64,000 nucleotides of DNA from Kaistia geumhonensis (GTDB taxonomy: Bacteria; Pseudomonadota; Alphaproteobacteria; Rhizobiales; Kaistiaceae), in assembly GCF_030815145.1 (NCBI RefSeq), contig NZ_JAUSWJ010000001.1, positions 2,232,001 to 2,296,000 on the forward strand, written 5' to 3'. A program made the translations under genes and the position numbers. The notes below the pieces were generated by a model. The model was not told the origin of the DNA, did no database searches, and saw only the letters and a program-made list of their open reading frames with translations. Below are positions 1 to 8,598 of this stretch, piece after piece. Position 1 is the first letter of the stretch, and each line of letters starts with the position of its first letter.

Positions 1-777
1 ATCGGCGACAAGGACATTCCGCGGCTCGCCGGCGAGCTCAAGGAAGCGATCGGCGACCAGGACGTCGTGATCGATACGCTCGGCATGTTCGGCAATCCGC
101 TCGAGGATACGGATCTCGACCGGCAGACGCTCGAGGGCTGGAAGACGCTGATCGACAACGCCCATCTCTTCGGCGCCAAGACGATCGCGGGCTTCACCGG
201 CCGCGTGCGCGGCCGTCCGATCGAGGAAAGCCTGCCGCGCTACAAGCAGGTCTTCGGCGAGCTCGCCAAGCGCGCCGCCGACAAGGGCGTGCGCATCGCT
301 TTCGAGAACTGCGCCATGGACGGCAACTGGGCGACCGGCGACTGGAACATCGCCCACAATCCCGACGCCTGGGAACTGATGTTCAACGAGACGCCGGACG
401 ACAATATCGGCCTCGAATGGGAGCCGTGCCATCAGATGGTCTATCTGATCGACCCGATCCCGCAGATCCGCAAATGGGCGCCGAAGTTCTTCCACATTCA
501 CGGCAAGGACGCGACGATCCGCTGGGACGTGATCCGCGAGAACGGCATCTTCGGCAAGTATCCCTTCGTGCAGATGCGCTCGCCCGGCTTCGGCGACAGC
601 GACTGGACGCGCATCATCAGCGAGCTTCGCCTCGCCGGCTACAAGGGAACGATCGATATCGAGGGCTGGCACGATCCGGTCTATCGCGACGCGCTGGAGA
701 TGACCGGCCAAGTGCGCTCGCTCAACTTCCTGAAGGAAGCGCGGGGCGGCGCCGCCTTCGTTCCGAACCCGAGCTGA
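1..777 (+). CDS. Sugar phosphate isomerase/epimerase, TIM-barrel (5' end outside window)
   Basis: The reading frame is open from the first base, so the N-terminus lies to the left and about 258 residues are visible. The protein resembles the xylose-isomerase-like TIM-barrel superfamily, which uses a divalent metal to isomerise or epimerise sugars or their phosphates. Likely metal ligands are the Glu of FEN, the acidic and His residues around WEPCH, the His of FHIHGKD and the Glu of DIEGWHD near the C-terminus. It ends about 120 bases ahead of a sugar-binding protein gene on the same strand, so it probably acts on the sugar imported by that transporter. The exact substrate cannot be read from sequence. 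Confidence 0.8.
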   Translation: MGDKDIPRLAGELKEAIGDQDVVIDTLGMFGNPLEDTDLDRQTLEGWKTLIDNAHLFGAKTIAGFTGRVRGRPIEESLPRYKQVFGELAKRAADKGVRIAFENCAMDGNWATGDWNIAHNPDAWELMFNETPDDNIGLEWEPCHQMVYLIDPIPQIRKWAPKFFHIHGKDATIRWDVIRENGIFGKYPFVQMRSPGFGDSDWTRIISELRLAGYKGTIDIEGWHDPVYRDALEMTGQVRSLNFLKEARGGAAFVPNPS

Positions 778-898
778 CGATCTTCACGGGTCACGAGCCC
801 GTGCCGCCTCGCCGCGCCATGCGGCGGGGCGACTGCCTGGAGGGGCGCCGATCCCGACCGGATCGAAAAGACTGAACGACTGAACCGTGGAGGAGAGC

Positions 899-2119
899 AT
901 GCGGAATATGAAATTGCTGCTGGCCGGCGCCCTGGCGCTCGCCGGTTCGACCGTCCTGGCCTCGGCCGAGGAAGTGACCCTCAATGTCTGGACGATCGAC
1001 CGGGAGGAGGACCCCGGTTACATGTATGTGATGGCGAAGGAGTTCCAGAAGCTCCATCCCGAGGTGAAGTTCAACATCAAGCATGTCGAATTCGCCGACT
1101 GGGCGAACGACATCACGCGCGCCGTCGCGACCGGCACCGCGCCGGACGTCGCCTATGTCGACAACCCGAACACGCCGTTCCTGTCCTCGAAGGGCGCGCT
1201 GCTCGACATCTCGCCCTATATCAAGGACTCGAAGGTCGTCGATCCGTCGAAGATCTTCCCGGGCCCGCTCTCGACCGTCACCTGGGACGGCAAGATCTAC
1301 GGTCTGCCGCGCGGCTCCAACACGATCGCGCTCTACTACAACAAGGACATGTTCAAGGCCGCCGGGCTCGACCCGGACAAGCCGCCGCAGACCTGGGACG
1401 AGCTGTACGAGACGGCCAAGAAGCTGACCGACCCGTCGAAGAACGTCTACGGCCTCGCCTTCTCGGCGAATGCGAACGAGGAAGGCACCTTCCAGTTCCT
1501 GCCCTGGATCCAGTCCTCGGGCGGCAATTTCGACAAGGTCAACGGCCCCGGCGCGGTCAAGGCGCTCGAGCTCTGGCAGAAGATCATCGACGAGAAGCTC
1601 GCCTCGCCGGACACGCTGATCCGCGGCCAGTATGACAGCTTCGCCACCTTCAATGCGCAGAACGCCGCCATGGCCATTTCCGGCCCGTGGGAGCTGCCGC
1701 GCATGTCGAAGGACGCCAAGTTCGATGTCGGCATCACGCTGCTGCCGATTCCGGAAGCCGGCGCAAAGCGCGCCTCGGCGCTCGGCGAAGGCAACAACGT
1801 GATCTTCGCCAAGACCAAGCATCCCAAGGAAGCCTACGCGTATCTCGAATACATGTATTCGCAGATGCCGCGCGTCTGGAACGAGTTCGGCTTCGTGCCG
1901 TCCTACCCGGTCGAGGTCAAGGATCCGAAGTGGCCGGCCGAATACGCGGTCTTCGTCGAGTCGATGAAGTACGCTGCGGCCCGCGGCCCCTCGCCGGATT
2001 GGGCGAAGATCTCGAAGGCGATCTCGACCGCCATCCAGCAGGCCCTGACGCACCAGACGGACGCCCAGACCGCGCTGAACACCGCGCAGACGACGATCGA
2101 GGGCATCGTCAACAAGTGA
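899..2119 (+). CDS. ABC transporter sugar-binding protein (family 1)
   Basis: Periplasmic solute-binding protein of 406 residues, family 1 (MalE/UgpB type), delivering a sugar to the two permeases downstream. A Sec signal peptide (basic start, hydrophobic stretch from about residue 6, likely cleavage after ASA at residue 23) precedes the mature domain. I chose the ATG at 899 because a strong GGAGGAG ribosome site lies at 889-895; an in-frame GTG at 887 would place that site inside the gene. A GC-rich hairpin follows the stop codon, a common device for making more binding protein than permease. The substrate is unknown. Confidence 0.88.
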   Translation: MRNMKLLLAGALALAGSTVLASAEEVTLNVWTIDREEDPGYMYVMAKEFQKLHPEVKFNIKHVEFADWANDITRAVATGTAPDVAYVDNPNTPFLSSKGALLDISPYIKDSKVVDPSKIFPGPLSTVTWDGKIYGLPRGSNTIALYYNKDMFKAAGLDPDKPPQTWDELYETAKKLTDPSKNVYGLAFSANANEEGTFQFLPWIQSSGGNFDKVNGPGAVKALELWQKIIDEKLASPDTLIRGQYDSFATFNAQNAAMAISGPWELPRMSKDAKFDVGITLLPIPEAGAKRASALGEGNNVIFAKTKHPKEAYAYLEYMYSQMPRVWNEFGFVPSYPVEVKDPKWPAEYAVFVESMKYAAARGPSPDWAKISKAISTAIQQALTHQTDAQTALNTAQTTIEGIVNK

Positions 2120-2128
2120 GTGAATGCG

Positions 2129-2156
2129 GGGCGGCGCGCCTTGCGCGCAGCCGCCC
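2129..2156 (+). other. Intercistronic hairpin between binding protein and permease
   Basis: A seven-base arm GGGCGGC (2129-2135) pairs with GCCGCCC (2150-2156), with an inner GCGC stem. There is no T-run, so it is probably not a full terminator. In binding-protein operons such hairpins usually stabilise the upstream message or partly attenuate the permease genes. Confidence 0.5.
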
Positions 2157-2237
2157 GTCCATCCGGCGCGCCGCGACCCCTTGCAGGAGCGCGGCGCTCC
2201 TCGATATTGCCCCACGCCTTTCTCGGAGACAGCGTCC

Positions 2238-3140
2238 ATGTCGGCCCTCTTCCGCGGCCTGCGCGACGGCCATGGTTTCGATGCGCTGCTGGCATTGCTC
2301 GCGCTCGTCTATCTGCTGACCTTCTCGGCCTTCCCCCTCGTCTACAACATCGTGATGTCGTTCCAGGAAGTGGACATGTTCAGCATGGCTGATCTCGTCC
2401 GCCCCTTTGTCGGCCTCGCGAACTACAAGACGCTGTTCGCCTCCCCCGACTTCTGGCCGATCCTGCGCAACACGGCGCTGTTCGTGCTGCTGTCGATCGT
2501 GTTCCAGCTCGCGATCGGCTTCGGCCTGGCGCTCTTCATGCAGCAGGATTTCCCCGGCGCGACCTATCTGCGCGGCCTGTTCCTGGCGGCCTGGATCATG
2601 CCGGCGCTGGTCGTCGGCGCGGTGTGGAAGTGGATCTTCGCCGGCGACTTCGGCGTGCTGAACTATTTCCTGCAGCAGCTCGGCCTCGTCGGCAGCAAGG
2701 TGTTCTGGCTCTCCGATCCGGCGATCTCGCTCTATTCGGTGACCATCGCGAATATCTGGCTCGGCATTCCCTTCAACATGATCCTCCTGTCGGTCGGCCT
2801 CGCCGGCATCCCGAAGGACATGTACGAGGCCGCGGCGCTCGACGGGGCCAATGCGCTGCAGCGCTTCTGGCACATGACGCTGCCGATGATGCGCTCGACG
2901 CTCGGCGCGGTGATCTCGCTCGGCATCATCTTCACGCTCCAGCAGTTCGACCTCTTCGCCTCGCTGACGCAGGGCGGGCCCGCCAACGCCTCGAATGTCG
3001 CGCAATACTGGTCGTGGCAGCTCTCGTTCCAGACCTACGACATCGCGTCTGGCAGCGCCGTTTCCTGCCTGATGCTCGGCTTCGTCATCGTCGTCGCCGT
3101 CATCTATGTCCGCTCCACGCGGCACGAACACCGCGCGTGA
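2238..3140 (+). CDS. ABC sugar transporter permease (MalF type)
   Basis: Inner-membrane permease of 300 residues with about six hydrophobic segments. The EAA loop that docks the ATPase is visible near residues 196-216 (EAAALDGAN followed by a conserved Pro-containing segment). The ATG at 2238 is preceded by a GGAGA site at 2225-2229; reading further upstream in frame gives a non-hydrophobic Pro/Arg-rich stretch, so the shorter start is better. It pairs with the next gene to form the heterodimeric channel. No ATP-binding subunit lies in the visible part of the cluster; it may lie to the left or be a shared ATPase elsewhere. Confidence 0.88.
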   Translation: MSALFRGLRDGHGFDALLALLALVYLLTFSAFPLVYNIVMSFQEVDMFSMADLVRPFVGLANYKTLFASPDFWPILRNTALFVLLSIVFQLAIGFGLALFMQQDFPGATYLRGLFLAAWIMPALVVGAVWKWIFAGDFGVLNYFLQQLGLVGSKVFWLSDPAISLYSVTIANIWLGIPFNMILLSVGLAGIPKDMYEAAALDGANALQRFWHMTLPMMRSTLGAVISLGIIFTLQQFDLFASLTQGGPANASNVAQYWSWQLSFQTYDIASGSAVSCLMLGFVIVVAVIYVRSTRHEHRA

Positions 3141-3150
3141 GGGTCCCATC

Positions 3151-3963
3151 ATGAAGCGCTACGCCCTGCTCGCCCTCGCCCTCGTCTTCCTGGCGATCTA
3201 TCTGTTCCCGCTCTACTGGATGTATCTGACGGCTTTCAAGCCGTCGTCGGAGACGTTCACCTATCCGCCGAGCTTCTGGCCGCACGATCCGGAGTGGAAT
3301 TTCGCCAAGGTCTTCGTCGACAAGAAGATGGCGACCTATCTCTCCAACTCGCTGCTGATCGCGGTCGGCACCACGGCGATCGTCGCGCTGTTCGGCACGG
3401 GGTGCGCCTATGCGCTCTCCCGCGTGCGCAGTGTCTGGATGGACGTCATCCTCTTCCTCATCCTGATGATGCAGGTGCTGCCGTCCTCGCTGATGGCGAC
3501 GCCGATCTTCGTCATCTTCAACCAGATCGGCCTCATCGCGACGCCGCGCACCGCGGTCGTGCTCGTGCAGGCGGCCAAGGTGCTGCCGCTCTACATCGTT
3601 TTGACGCGCACGTCGTTCATGCAGATTCCGAAGGAGCTGGAAGAGGCCGCCCGCGTCGACGGCGCGACCCGCTTCGGCGCCTTCATGCGCATCGCCGTTC
3701 CGCTGGCGCGCAACGGCATCCTCGTGACGTCGGTTCTGATCTTCCTGCAATCGTTCGGCGAATATGTCTATTCGCGTTCCCTGATCTCGGAAGAGGCGCT
3801 GCAGACGGCGACCGTCGGCCTGATGAACTTCATGGGCCCGAACACCACCGACTGGAACGGCATCATGACCTATGCCGTGATCTATGTGACGCCGATCCTG
3901 TTCGTCTTCGTCCTCTTGCAGCGGAAGATCGTCAGCGGGCTGACCGCCGGGGCGCTGAAGTAG
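3151..3963 (+). CDS. ABC sugar transporter permease (MalG type)
   Basis: Second permease of 270 residues with about six membrane segments and an EAA loop near residues 163-185 (EEAARVDGA). It starts 10 bases after the stop of the first permease, with a GAGGG site at 3139-3143. Family knowledge: MalG-type subunits form the other half of the channel. Its last 32 bases overlap the end of the convergent gene on the minus strand. No sugar ATPase follows it. Confidence 0.88.
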   Translation: MKRYALLALALVFLAIYLFPLYWMYLTAFKPSSETFTYPPSFWPHDPEWNFAKVFVDKKMATYLSNSLLIAVGTTAIVALFGTGCAYALSRVRSVWMDVILFLILMMQVLPSSLMATPIFVIFNQIGLIATPRTAVVLVQAAKVLPLYIVLTRTSFMQIPKELEEAARVDGATRFGAFMRIAVPLARNGILVTSVLIFLQSFGEYVYSRSLISEEALQTATVGLMNFMGPNTTDWNGIMTYAVIYVTPILFVFVLLQRKIVSGLTAGALK

Positions 3964-4501
3964 CGGCGCCGCCGGCCCTCGGGATGAGATGCGCCTCGAC
4001 CGTGCCCACGGGCAGGCCGAGGCGATGGATGGTGCCGCGCGAGAGCAGCGCGCCACTGGCGAGACGCGTCACGCGATCCTCGCAATGGAGCCTGAGAGCG
4101 GCGAGACGGCCCGCAGGGCGCATCAAGATGTCGTAGGAGAGGCGCACGGCGCCGCCCTCCGTCCAGACCGTGGCGGGGCCCGCGAGGTCCTGCCGCTCGC
4201 CCAGCCAGCGGCCTTGCGCGACGCGATGGAACCGCCAGATGCGGCGGTCCGTCTTGCCGTCGTCGAAACGGAACAACTGGTCCAGTTCGAAATCGCGGCC
4301 CCGATGGCGGCCCGTCGTCCAGACGAGAAAGCCACGGTCGAGCCCGACGATGCCGCTCCTGATGCGGCCCCGTCCGATCGCAAGCCCCTCGAAGACCGTC
4401 TCGAAGAAATCCGGTTTCGCAGCCGGGACCGGCGCCGCGCCGGCTAAAGCCACCGGCGCGCTCGCTGCGATGCCGAGAAGAAATCCCCTGCGATCCATCA
4501 A
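3932..4501 (-). CDS. DUF3833-like exported protein with Tat-type signal
   Basis: Protein of 189 residues. It begins with MMDRRGFLLGIAAS, a twin-arginine type signal (D-R-R-G-F-L) followed by an Ala-rich hydrophobic region. The body, with RFDDGKTDRRIWRFHR in the centre and a late L.RGTIHRLGLPVG segment, matches the DUF3833 pattern as I remember it. Function is unknown; family members are often small envelope proteins. It converges on and overlaps the upstream permease gene by 32 bases, and lies 65 bases beyond ptsN on the same strand. A Met two codons in (4498) is an equal start option. Confidence 0.6.
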   Translation of the reverse strand: MMDRRGFLLGIAASAPVALAGAAPVPAAKPDFFETVFEGLAIGRGRIRSGIVGLDRGFLVWTTGRHRGRDFELDQLFRFDDGKTDRRIWRFHRVAQGRWLGERQDLAGPATVWTEGGAVRLSYDILMRPAGRLAALRLHCEDRVTRLASGALLSRGTIHRLGLPVGTVEAHLIPRAGGAATSAPRRSAR

Positions 4502-4566
4502 GCCGGCGTCACCTCTGCGAGAACGCCGACAGCCGAGCGGTGTCGGCGTGCCGGAAAGGCTGGGTG

Positions 4567-5034
4567 TTACGCGGCGTTGGAGGCCGTCGCGTCGCCGGTC
4601 AGCACCGCATAGAGCGCGGTCTGGTCGGCGGAGGCACGGAGCTTGGCGGCGAGGCCCGGCTCGCGCAGCAGGCGCGCAATGCGCGCCAGCGCCTTCAGAT
4701 GATCGGCGCCGGCGCTTTCCGGCGCCAGCAGCAGGAAGACGAGATCGACCGGCTGGTCGTCGAGCGACTCGAAGTCGATCGGCTTGGCAAGGCGCGCAAA
4801 GACGCCATGGATGCGCTTCAGCGAGCGGATCTTGCCATGCGGGATGGCGATGCCGTTGCCGACGCCGGTCGAGCCCAGGCGTTCGCGCTGCAGCAGCGTG
4901 TCGAAGATCTGGCGCTCGTCCAGTCCCGTCTGGCGCGCGGCACGCTCCGCAAGCTCCTGAAGAGCCTGCTTCTTGCCGTTCGCTTTCAGCGCCGGAATGA
5001 TCGAGTCCGGGCTGATGAGATCGCTAAGGTCCAT
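4567..5034 (-). CDS. ptsN: PTS IIA-like nitrogen regulatory protein PtsN (EIIA-Ntr)
   Basis: Cytoplasmic EIIA domain protein of 155 residues. It is the terminal phosphoacceptor of the nitrogen phosphotransferase relay, regulating potassium uptake and nitrogen/carbon balance rather than transporting sugar. The phospho-accepting His is residue 66 in GIAIPHGK, and the family motif R.RLGSTGVG precedes it. Length and start (MDLSDLISPDS) match rhizobial PtsN. It follows hpf and rpoN, the usual alphaproteobacterial order. Because EIIA-Ntr is known in other bacteria to influence KdpD and Trk, the kdp operon elsewhere in this window is a plausible target, by inference only. Confidence 0.95.
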   Translation of the reverse strand: MDLSDLISPDSIIPALKANGKKQALQELAERAARQTGLDERQIFDTLLQRERLGSTGVGNGIAIPHGKIRSLKRIHGVFARLAKPIDFESLDDQPVDLVFLLLAPESAGADHLKALARIARLLREPGLAAKLRASADQTALYAVLTGDATASNAA

Positions 5035-5081
5035 GGCTTGGTTCAAATTGCCTCGTTCGAGCCAGTCCGAAACCCGCCTTG

Positions 5082-5107
5082 CCGGCGCGCTGCCAGGAGC
5101 GCGCCGG
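5082..5107 (-). terminator. Hairpin between hpf and ptsN
   Basis: Perfect nine-base inverted repeat CCGGCGCGC (5082-5090) and GCGCGCCGG (5099-5107) around an eight-base loop. On the minus strand it lies just after hpf. No clear T-run follows, so it is a weak or partial terminator or an mRNA-stabilising hairpin. Confidence 0.45.
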
Positions 5108-5132
5108 GCAGTGGTTGGCAGTCTAGGCGGAA

Positions 5133-5723
5133 TTACTGACGGACGGAATCCCCCTTGCCGGCCTGAGCCGGATCGATCCACCCGATATTGCCGTCGCGAC
5201 GGCGATAGACGATGTTGACGCCGCCATGGCCGGCATGGCGGAAGACGACGACCGGCGCATCGGCGAGGTCCATCGCCATCACGGCGCCGGACACCGACAT
5301 CGTGCGCAGCGCCTGCGTCTCCTCGGCGATGACCATCGGGCTGTAGTCGACCGCGAGTTCCTCCTCGGAATCCGGCGTCGCGGCGAGCACGACATAGTTC
5401 GCATCCGGTTCGGCGACGCGGCTCTCGTGGTGATGTTCCTTCAGCCGCCGCTTGTAGCGGCGGAGCTGTTTCTCCATGCGGTCGGCAGCCTGCTCGAAGG
5501 TCGGATAGACCTCGTGTCCCCGCCCCTCGGCCTTGAGGATGAGGCCGCTGTCGAGATGCAGCGAGCAATCGACGCGATATCCCGCGCCGTCGCGCTCAAG
5601 CACGACCCGGCCCGAATGCCCGCCGTCGAAATATTTGGCCACGACGGCGTTGACCCGGTCCTCGACATGCGAGCGATAGGAATCGCTGATCTCGATATGC
5701 TTGCCGGAAATGCGCAGAGACAT
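5133..5723 (-). CDS. hpf: Ribosome hibernation promoting factor, long form
   Basis: Protein of 196 residues. The N-terminal S30AE/HPF domain (about 1-100) starts MSLRISGKHIEIS and contains the conserved basic helix QLRRYKRRLKEHH. A C-terminal domain (about 130-190) with VVFRHAGHGGVNIVYRR and GNIGWIDP dimerises ribosomes in the long-form family. It inactivates 70S ribosomes as 100S dimers in stationary phase. The gene sits between rpoN and ptsN as is standard in alphaproteobacteria. Its 5' side carries a long inverted repeat (5813-5866) that may be part of its leader. Confidence 0.95.
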   Translation of the reverse strand: MSLRISGKHIEISDSYRSHVEDRVNAVVAKYFDGGHSGRVVLERDGAGYRVDCSLHLDSGLILKAEGRGHEVYPTFEQAADRMEKQLRRYKRRLKEHHHESRVAEPDANYVVLAATPDSEEELAVDYSPMVIAEETQALRTMSVSGAVMAMDLADAPVVVFRHAGHGGVNIVYRRRDGNIGWIDPAQAGKGDSVRQ

Positions 5724-5812
5724 GGAGAACGTACCCTTTCGACGACGTTGCGATCCGGGACCCGGTTCGCTGGTCGAGCCAAAGCCCCGTCGGGCACGTC
5801 GCCGGTCACGTA

Positions 5813-5866
5813 TCCTGGGCCTTCCCTTCGGTCGCCGGAGTTCCGCTCCGGTCGCAAGGCCCAGGA
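5813..5866 (-). repeat. Nested inverted repeat in the hpf upstream region
   Basis: Perfect 11-base arms TCCTGGGCCTT (5813-5823) and AAGGCCCAGGA (5856-5866) enclose a second perfect stem CCGGAG (5835-5840) / CTCCGG (5846-5851). It occupies the 282-base gap between rpoN and hpf, about 90 bases before the hpf start. No T-run follows on either strand. It could be a structured hpf leader, an RNA-processing site or the 3' end of rpoN mRNA. Confidence 0.6.
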
Positions 5867-6005
5867 CGCCGTCTGGCGCCGCGCCCTTCTAGTGACGGCC
5901 GGTTCCGAAGTCAAGGAACGGCGGTCCCGGCCATCATCCTCTGAAGCTGGGCATCCGTCGAGGGTCCGGCAAGGGGCGGCGCGCGACTGGCGGCGACACC
6001 GACGC

Positions 6006-7637
6006 TCAGCGGTTCGCGGAAAGGTCCGCCTGCTTCTCGCGGCGGCGCTGGACGGAGGAGGGAATGCGCAGCGCTTCCCGATACTTGGCCACCGTCCGGC
6101 GGGCGATGTCGATACCGGCGTCGCGCAGCAGCTTGACCAGCGTGTCGTCGCTGAGAACGTCGTCGGCACTCTCCGCATCGATGAGGGTGCGGATGCGATG
6201 GCGAACGGCTTCGGCGGAATGCGCTTCGCCGCCTTCCGAGGAGGCGATCGCCGAGGTGAAGAAGTATTTCAGCTCGAAGATGCCGCGCGAGGTCGCCATG
6301 TACTTGTTGGAGGTGACGCGCGAGACCGTCGACTCGTGCATGCCGATCGCCTCGGCCACCGTCTTCAGATTGAGCGGGCGGAGATGGCGCACGCCATGCG
6401 TCAGGAAGCCGTCCTGCTGGCGGACGATCTCGGTGGCGACCTTCAGGATGGTCTTGGCGCGCTGGTCGAGGCTCTTCACGAGCCAGTTGGCGGTCTGCAG
6501 GCACTCGGCCAGATAGGCGCGCTCCGCATCGGGCCGGCTGCCACGGGGCACGCTCGCGAGATAGCTGTTGTTGACCAGCACCCGCGGCAGCGTCTCGGTA
6601 TTGAGTTCGATGAGCCAGCTGCCATCCGGCGCGGCCCGCACCATCACGTCCGGCACGATCGGCTGCACCGGCGCCGACCCGAAGGAGGCGCCCGGCTTCG
6701 GATCGAGCGCCCGCAGTTCGGCCAGCATGTCGACGATGTCGTCCTCATTGCAGCCGCAGACGCGCTTCAGGGCGGCGAAATCGCGGCGGGCGACGAGGTC
6801 GAGATGATCGAGGAGCGCCCGGATGGCGGGATCGAGGCGGTTCTTCTCGGCAAGCTGCAGCGCAAGGCATTCGGCGAGGTCGCGGGCGCAGATGCCGGTC
6901 GGCTCGAAGCCCTGCAGCGTCGCCAGAACCTCCTCGACCAGCGCCATCGGCGCGCCGAGCCGCTCCGCGATCGCCCCGAGATCGGCGCGGATATAGCCCG
7001 CCTCGTCGACCTCGTCGATCAGCGCATGGCCGATGAGCAAGCGGGTCGGGTCGGTGACGGCGAGACCGAGCTGGTCGGCGAGATGGTCGGCAAGCGACTT
7101 CTCCCCGGCCACGAAGGCCTCGAGATTGTAGTCCTCGGAGCTGGCCTGCTGACGGCCGGGCTGGCTCGCCCAGGGATCGAAAGCCGGCTGCGGCGAGGGA
7201 TCCCCACCGGCATGGCCGTGATCGTCCGGGAACACGTTGGAGAGGTCGGTGTCGAGCCGGTCGGCGATCGCATCGGGGGAGACTTCGAGCCGCGTCTCCA
7301 GCCAGTCGGCCTGGCTGCCGCCGCCGCCCGCCTCGGCCCAATCCCCGGCCTCGCCCTCTGCCCCGTCGCGCTCGCCGGCATAGGCCTCCGGAGGCCCTCC
7401 GGCGTCGTCGCCCGCGAAGCCGTCGCTCTCGATCGAGGCCTTGCCCGGTCCCGCGACGATGTCGTCCCCGTCCTCGCGCTCGTCACGCTCCAGCAGCGGA
7501 TTGCGCTCGAGTTCGGCCTCGACATAGCTGATGAGATCGAGATTGGAGAGCTGGAGCAGCTTGATGGCCTGCATCAGCTGCGGCGTCATCACCAGCGACT
7601 GGGTCTGCCGGAACTCCAGCTTCGGGGAAAGCGACAT
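6006..7637 (-). CDS. rpoN: RNA polymerase sigma-54 factor
   Basis: Sigma-54 of 543 residues. Region I is the Gln/Leu-rich N-terminus (RQTQSLVMTPQLMQAIKLLQ). A long acidic, low-complexity region II spans about residues 50-150. The core-binding and HTH domains follow, and the C-terminal RpoN box ARRTVAKYREALRIPSS recognises the -24 promoter element. It depends on AAA+ activators and drives nitrogen and related genes. The start is the ATG giving MSLSPKLEF, the family N-terminus. It lies between lptB and hpf, the classical order. Confidence 0.97.
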   Translation of the reverse strand: MSLSPKLEFRQTQSLVMTPQLMQAIKLLQLSNLDLISYVEAELERNPLLERDEREDGDDIVAGPGKASIESDGFAGDDAGGPPEAYAGERDGAEGEAGDWAEAGGGGSQADWLETRLEVSPDAIADRLDTDLSNVFPDDHGHAGGDPSPQPAFDPWASQPGRQQASSEDYNLEAFVAGEKSLADHLADQLGLAVTDPTRLLIGHALIDEVDEAGYIRADLGAIAERLGAPMALVEEVLATLQGFEPTGICARDLAECLALQLAEKNRLDPAIRALLDHLDLVARRDFAALKRVCGCNEDDIVDMLAELRALDPKPGASFGSAPVQPIVPDVMVRAAPDGSWLIELNTETLPRVLVNNSYLASVPRGSRPDAERAYLAECLQTANWLVKSLDQRAKTILKVATEIVRQQDGFLTHGVRHLRPLNLKTVAEAIGMHESTVSRVTSNKYMATSRGIFELKYFFTSAIASSEGGEAHSAEAVRHRIRTLIDAESADDVLSDDTLVKLLRDAGIDIARRTVAKYREALRIPSSVQRRREKQADLSANR

Positions 7638-7712
7638 GGAAACGCGGCGACCTCGGGAACTGGTCCAACTCTTGCTTGCCTGTCCCTTTTGGTAGCGCAA
7701 GCCGCGTCGTCA

Positions 7713-8537
7713 TCAAAGCGTAAATTGCTCTCCAAGGTAAAGACGGCGGACGTCCGGGCTCGCCACGATGTCGCTGGGCCGCCCTTCCATCAGCACCTCA
7801 CCCGAATGGATGATATAGGCGCGGTCGATCAGCCCGAGCGTTTCCCGGACATTGTGGTCGGTGATCAGCACGCCGATTCCGCGCGCGGTCAGGTGACGGA
7901 CGAGCGCCTGGATGTCGCCGACCGCGATCGGGTCGATGCCGGCGAAGGGCTCGTCGAGCAGCATGAAGGCCGGCCGGCTCGCCAGCGCGCGGGCGATCTC
8001 GCAGCGTCGACGCTCGCCGCCCGACAGGGCGATGGCCGGCGACTTGCGCAGATGCGCGATGCGGAACTCGTCGAGGAGCGAATCGAGCTCTTCCTCGCGG
8101 CGGCGGCGGTCGGGCTCGACCACCTCCAGCACGGCGCGGATGTTCTGCTCCACCGTGAGTCCCCGGAAGATCGACGTCTCCTGGGGCAGATAGCCGACGC
8201 CGAGCCGCGCGCGGCGATACATCGGCAGATGCGTGACGTCGTGCCCGTCGAGTTCGATCGTGCCCTGATCGGCCTGAACAAGGCCGGTGATCATGTAGAA
8301 GATCGTCGTCTTGCCGGCGCCGTTCGGTCCGAGCAGACCGACCGACTCGCCCCGCGCCACCGCGAGGCTCGCGGAATGGACGACGCGGCGGCGGCGATAG
8401 CTCTTGCCGAGGCCCCGTGCGATCAGCCAGCCGGGCCCTCCGGCATTCTCGGCGAAACGCGTGACCGGGCGATGCTCGGCGATAGCCTCGCCATAGGCAT
8501 CCTGTTCGGCCTGCCGGCCGCGTTCTCTGTCAGCCAC
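7713..8537 (-). CDS. lptB: LPS export ABC transporter ATPase LptB
   Basis: Cytoplasmic ATPase of the Lpt bridge that extracts lipopolysaccharide from the inner membrane. In the 274-residue form Walker A (GPNGAGKTT) is at about 70-78. The ABC signature LSGGERRRCEIARAL, Walker B FMLLDEPFAGID and the H-loop LITDHNVRE follow. No ATG exists before the Walker A region except far upstream inside lptA. I chose the GTG at 8537 (MADRERG), which leaves a short gap after lptA; an alkaline-residue-poor N-terminal tail of about 35 residues precedes the domain, as in other rhizobial LptB. The exact start is uncertain. Confidence 0.93.
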   Translation of the reverse strand: MADRERGRQAEQDAYGEAIAEHRPVTRFAENAGGPGWLIARGLGKSYRRRRVVHSASLAVARGESVGLLGPNGAGKTTIFYMITGLVQADQGTIELDGHDVTHLPMYRRARLGVGYLPQETSIFRGLTVEQNIRAVLEVVEPDRRRREEELDSLLDEFRIAHLRKSPAIALSGGERRRCEIARALASRPAFMLLDEPFAGIDPIAVGDIQALVRHLTARGIGVLITDHNVRETLGLIDRAYIIHSGEVLMEGRPSDIVASPDVRRLYLGEQFTL

Positions 8538-8598
8538 GATCAGCGCCGCCCTGCCCGACCGAACCGCAAGCGGTTTGCGCCCGTCATCGCTCGAAAGC

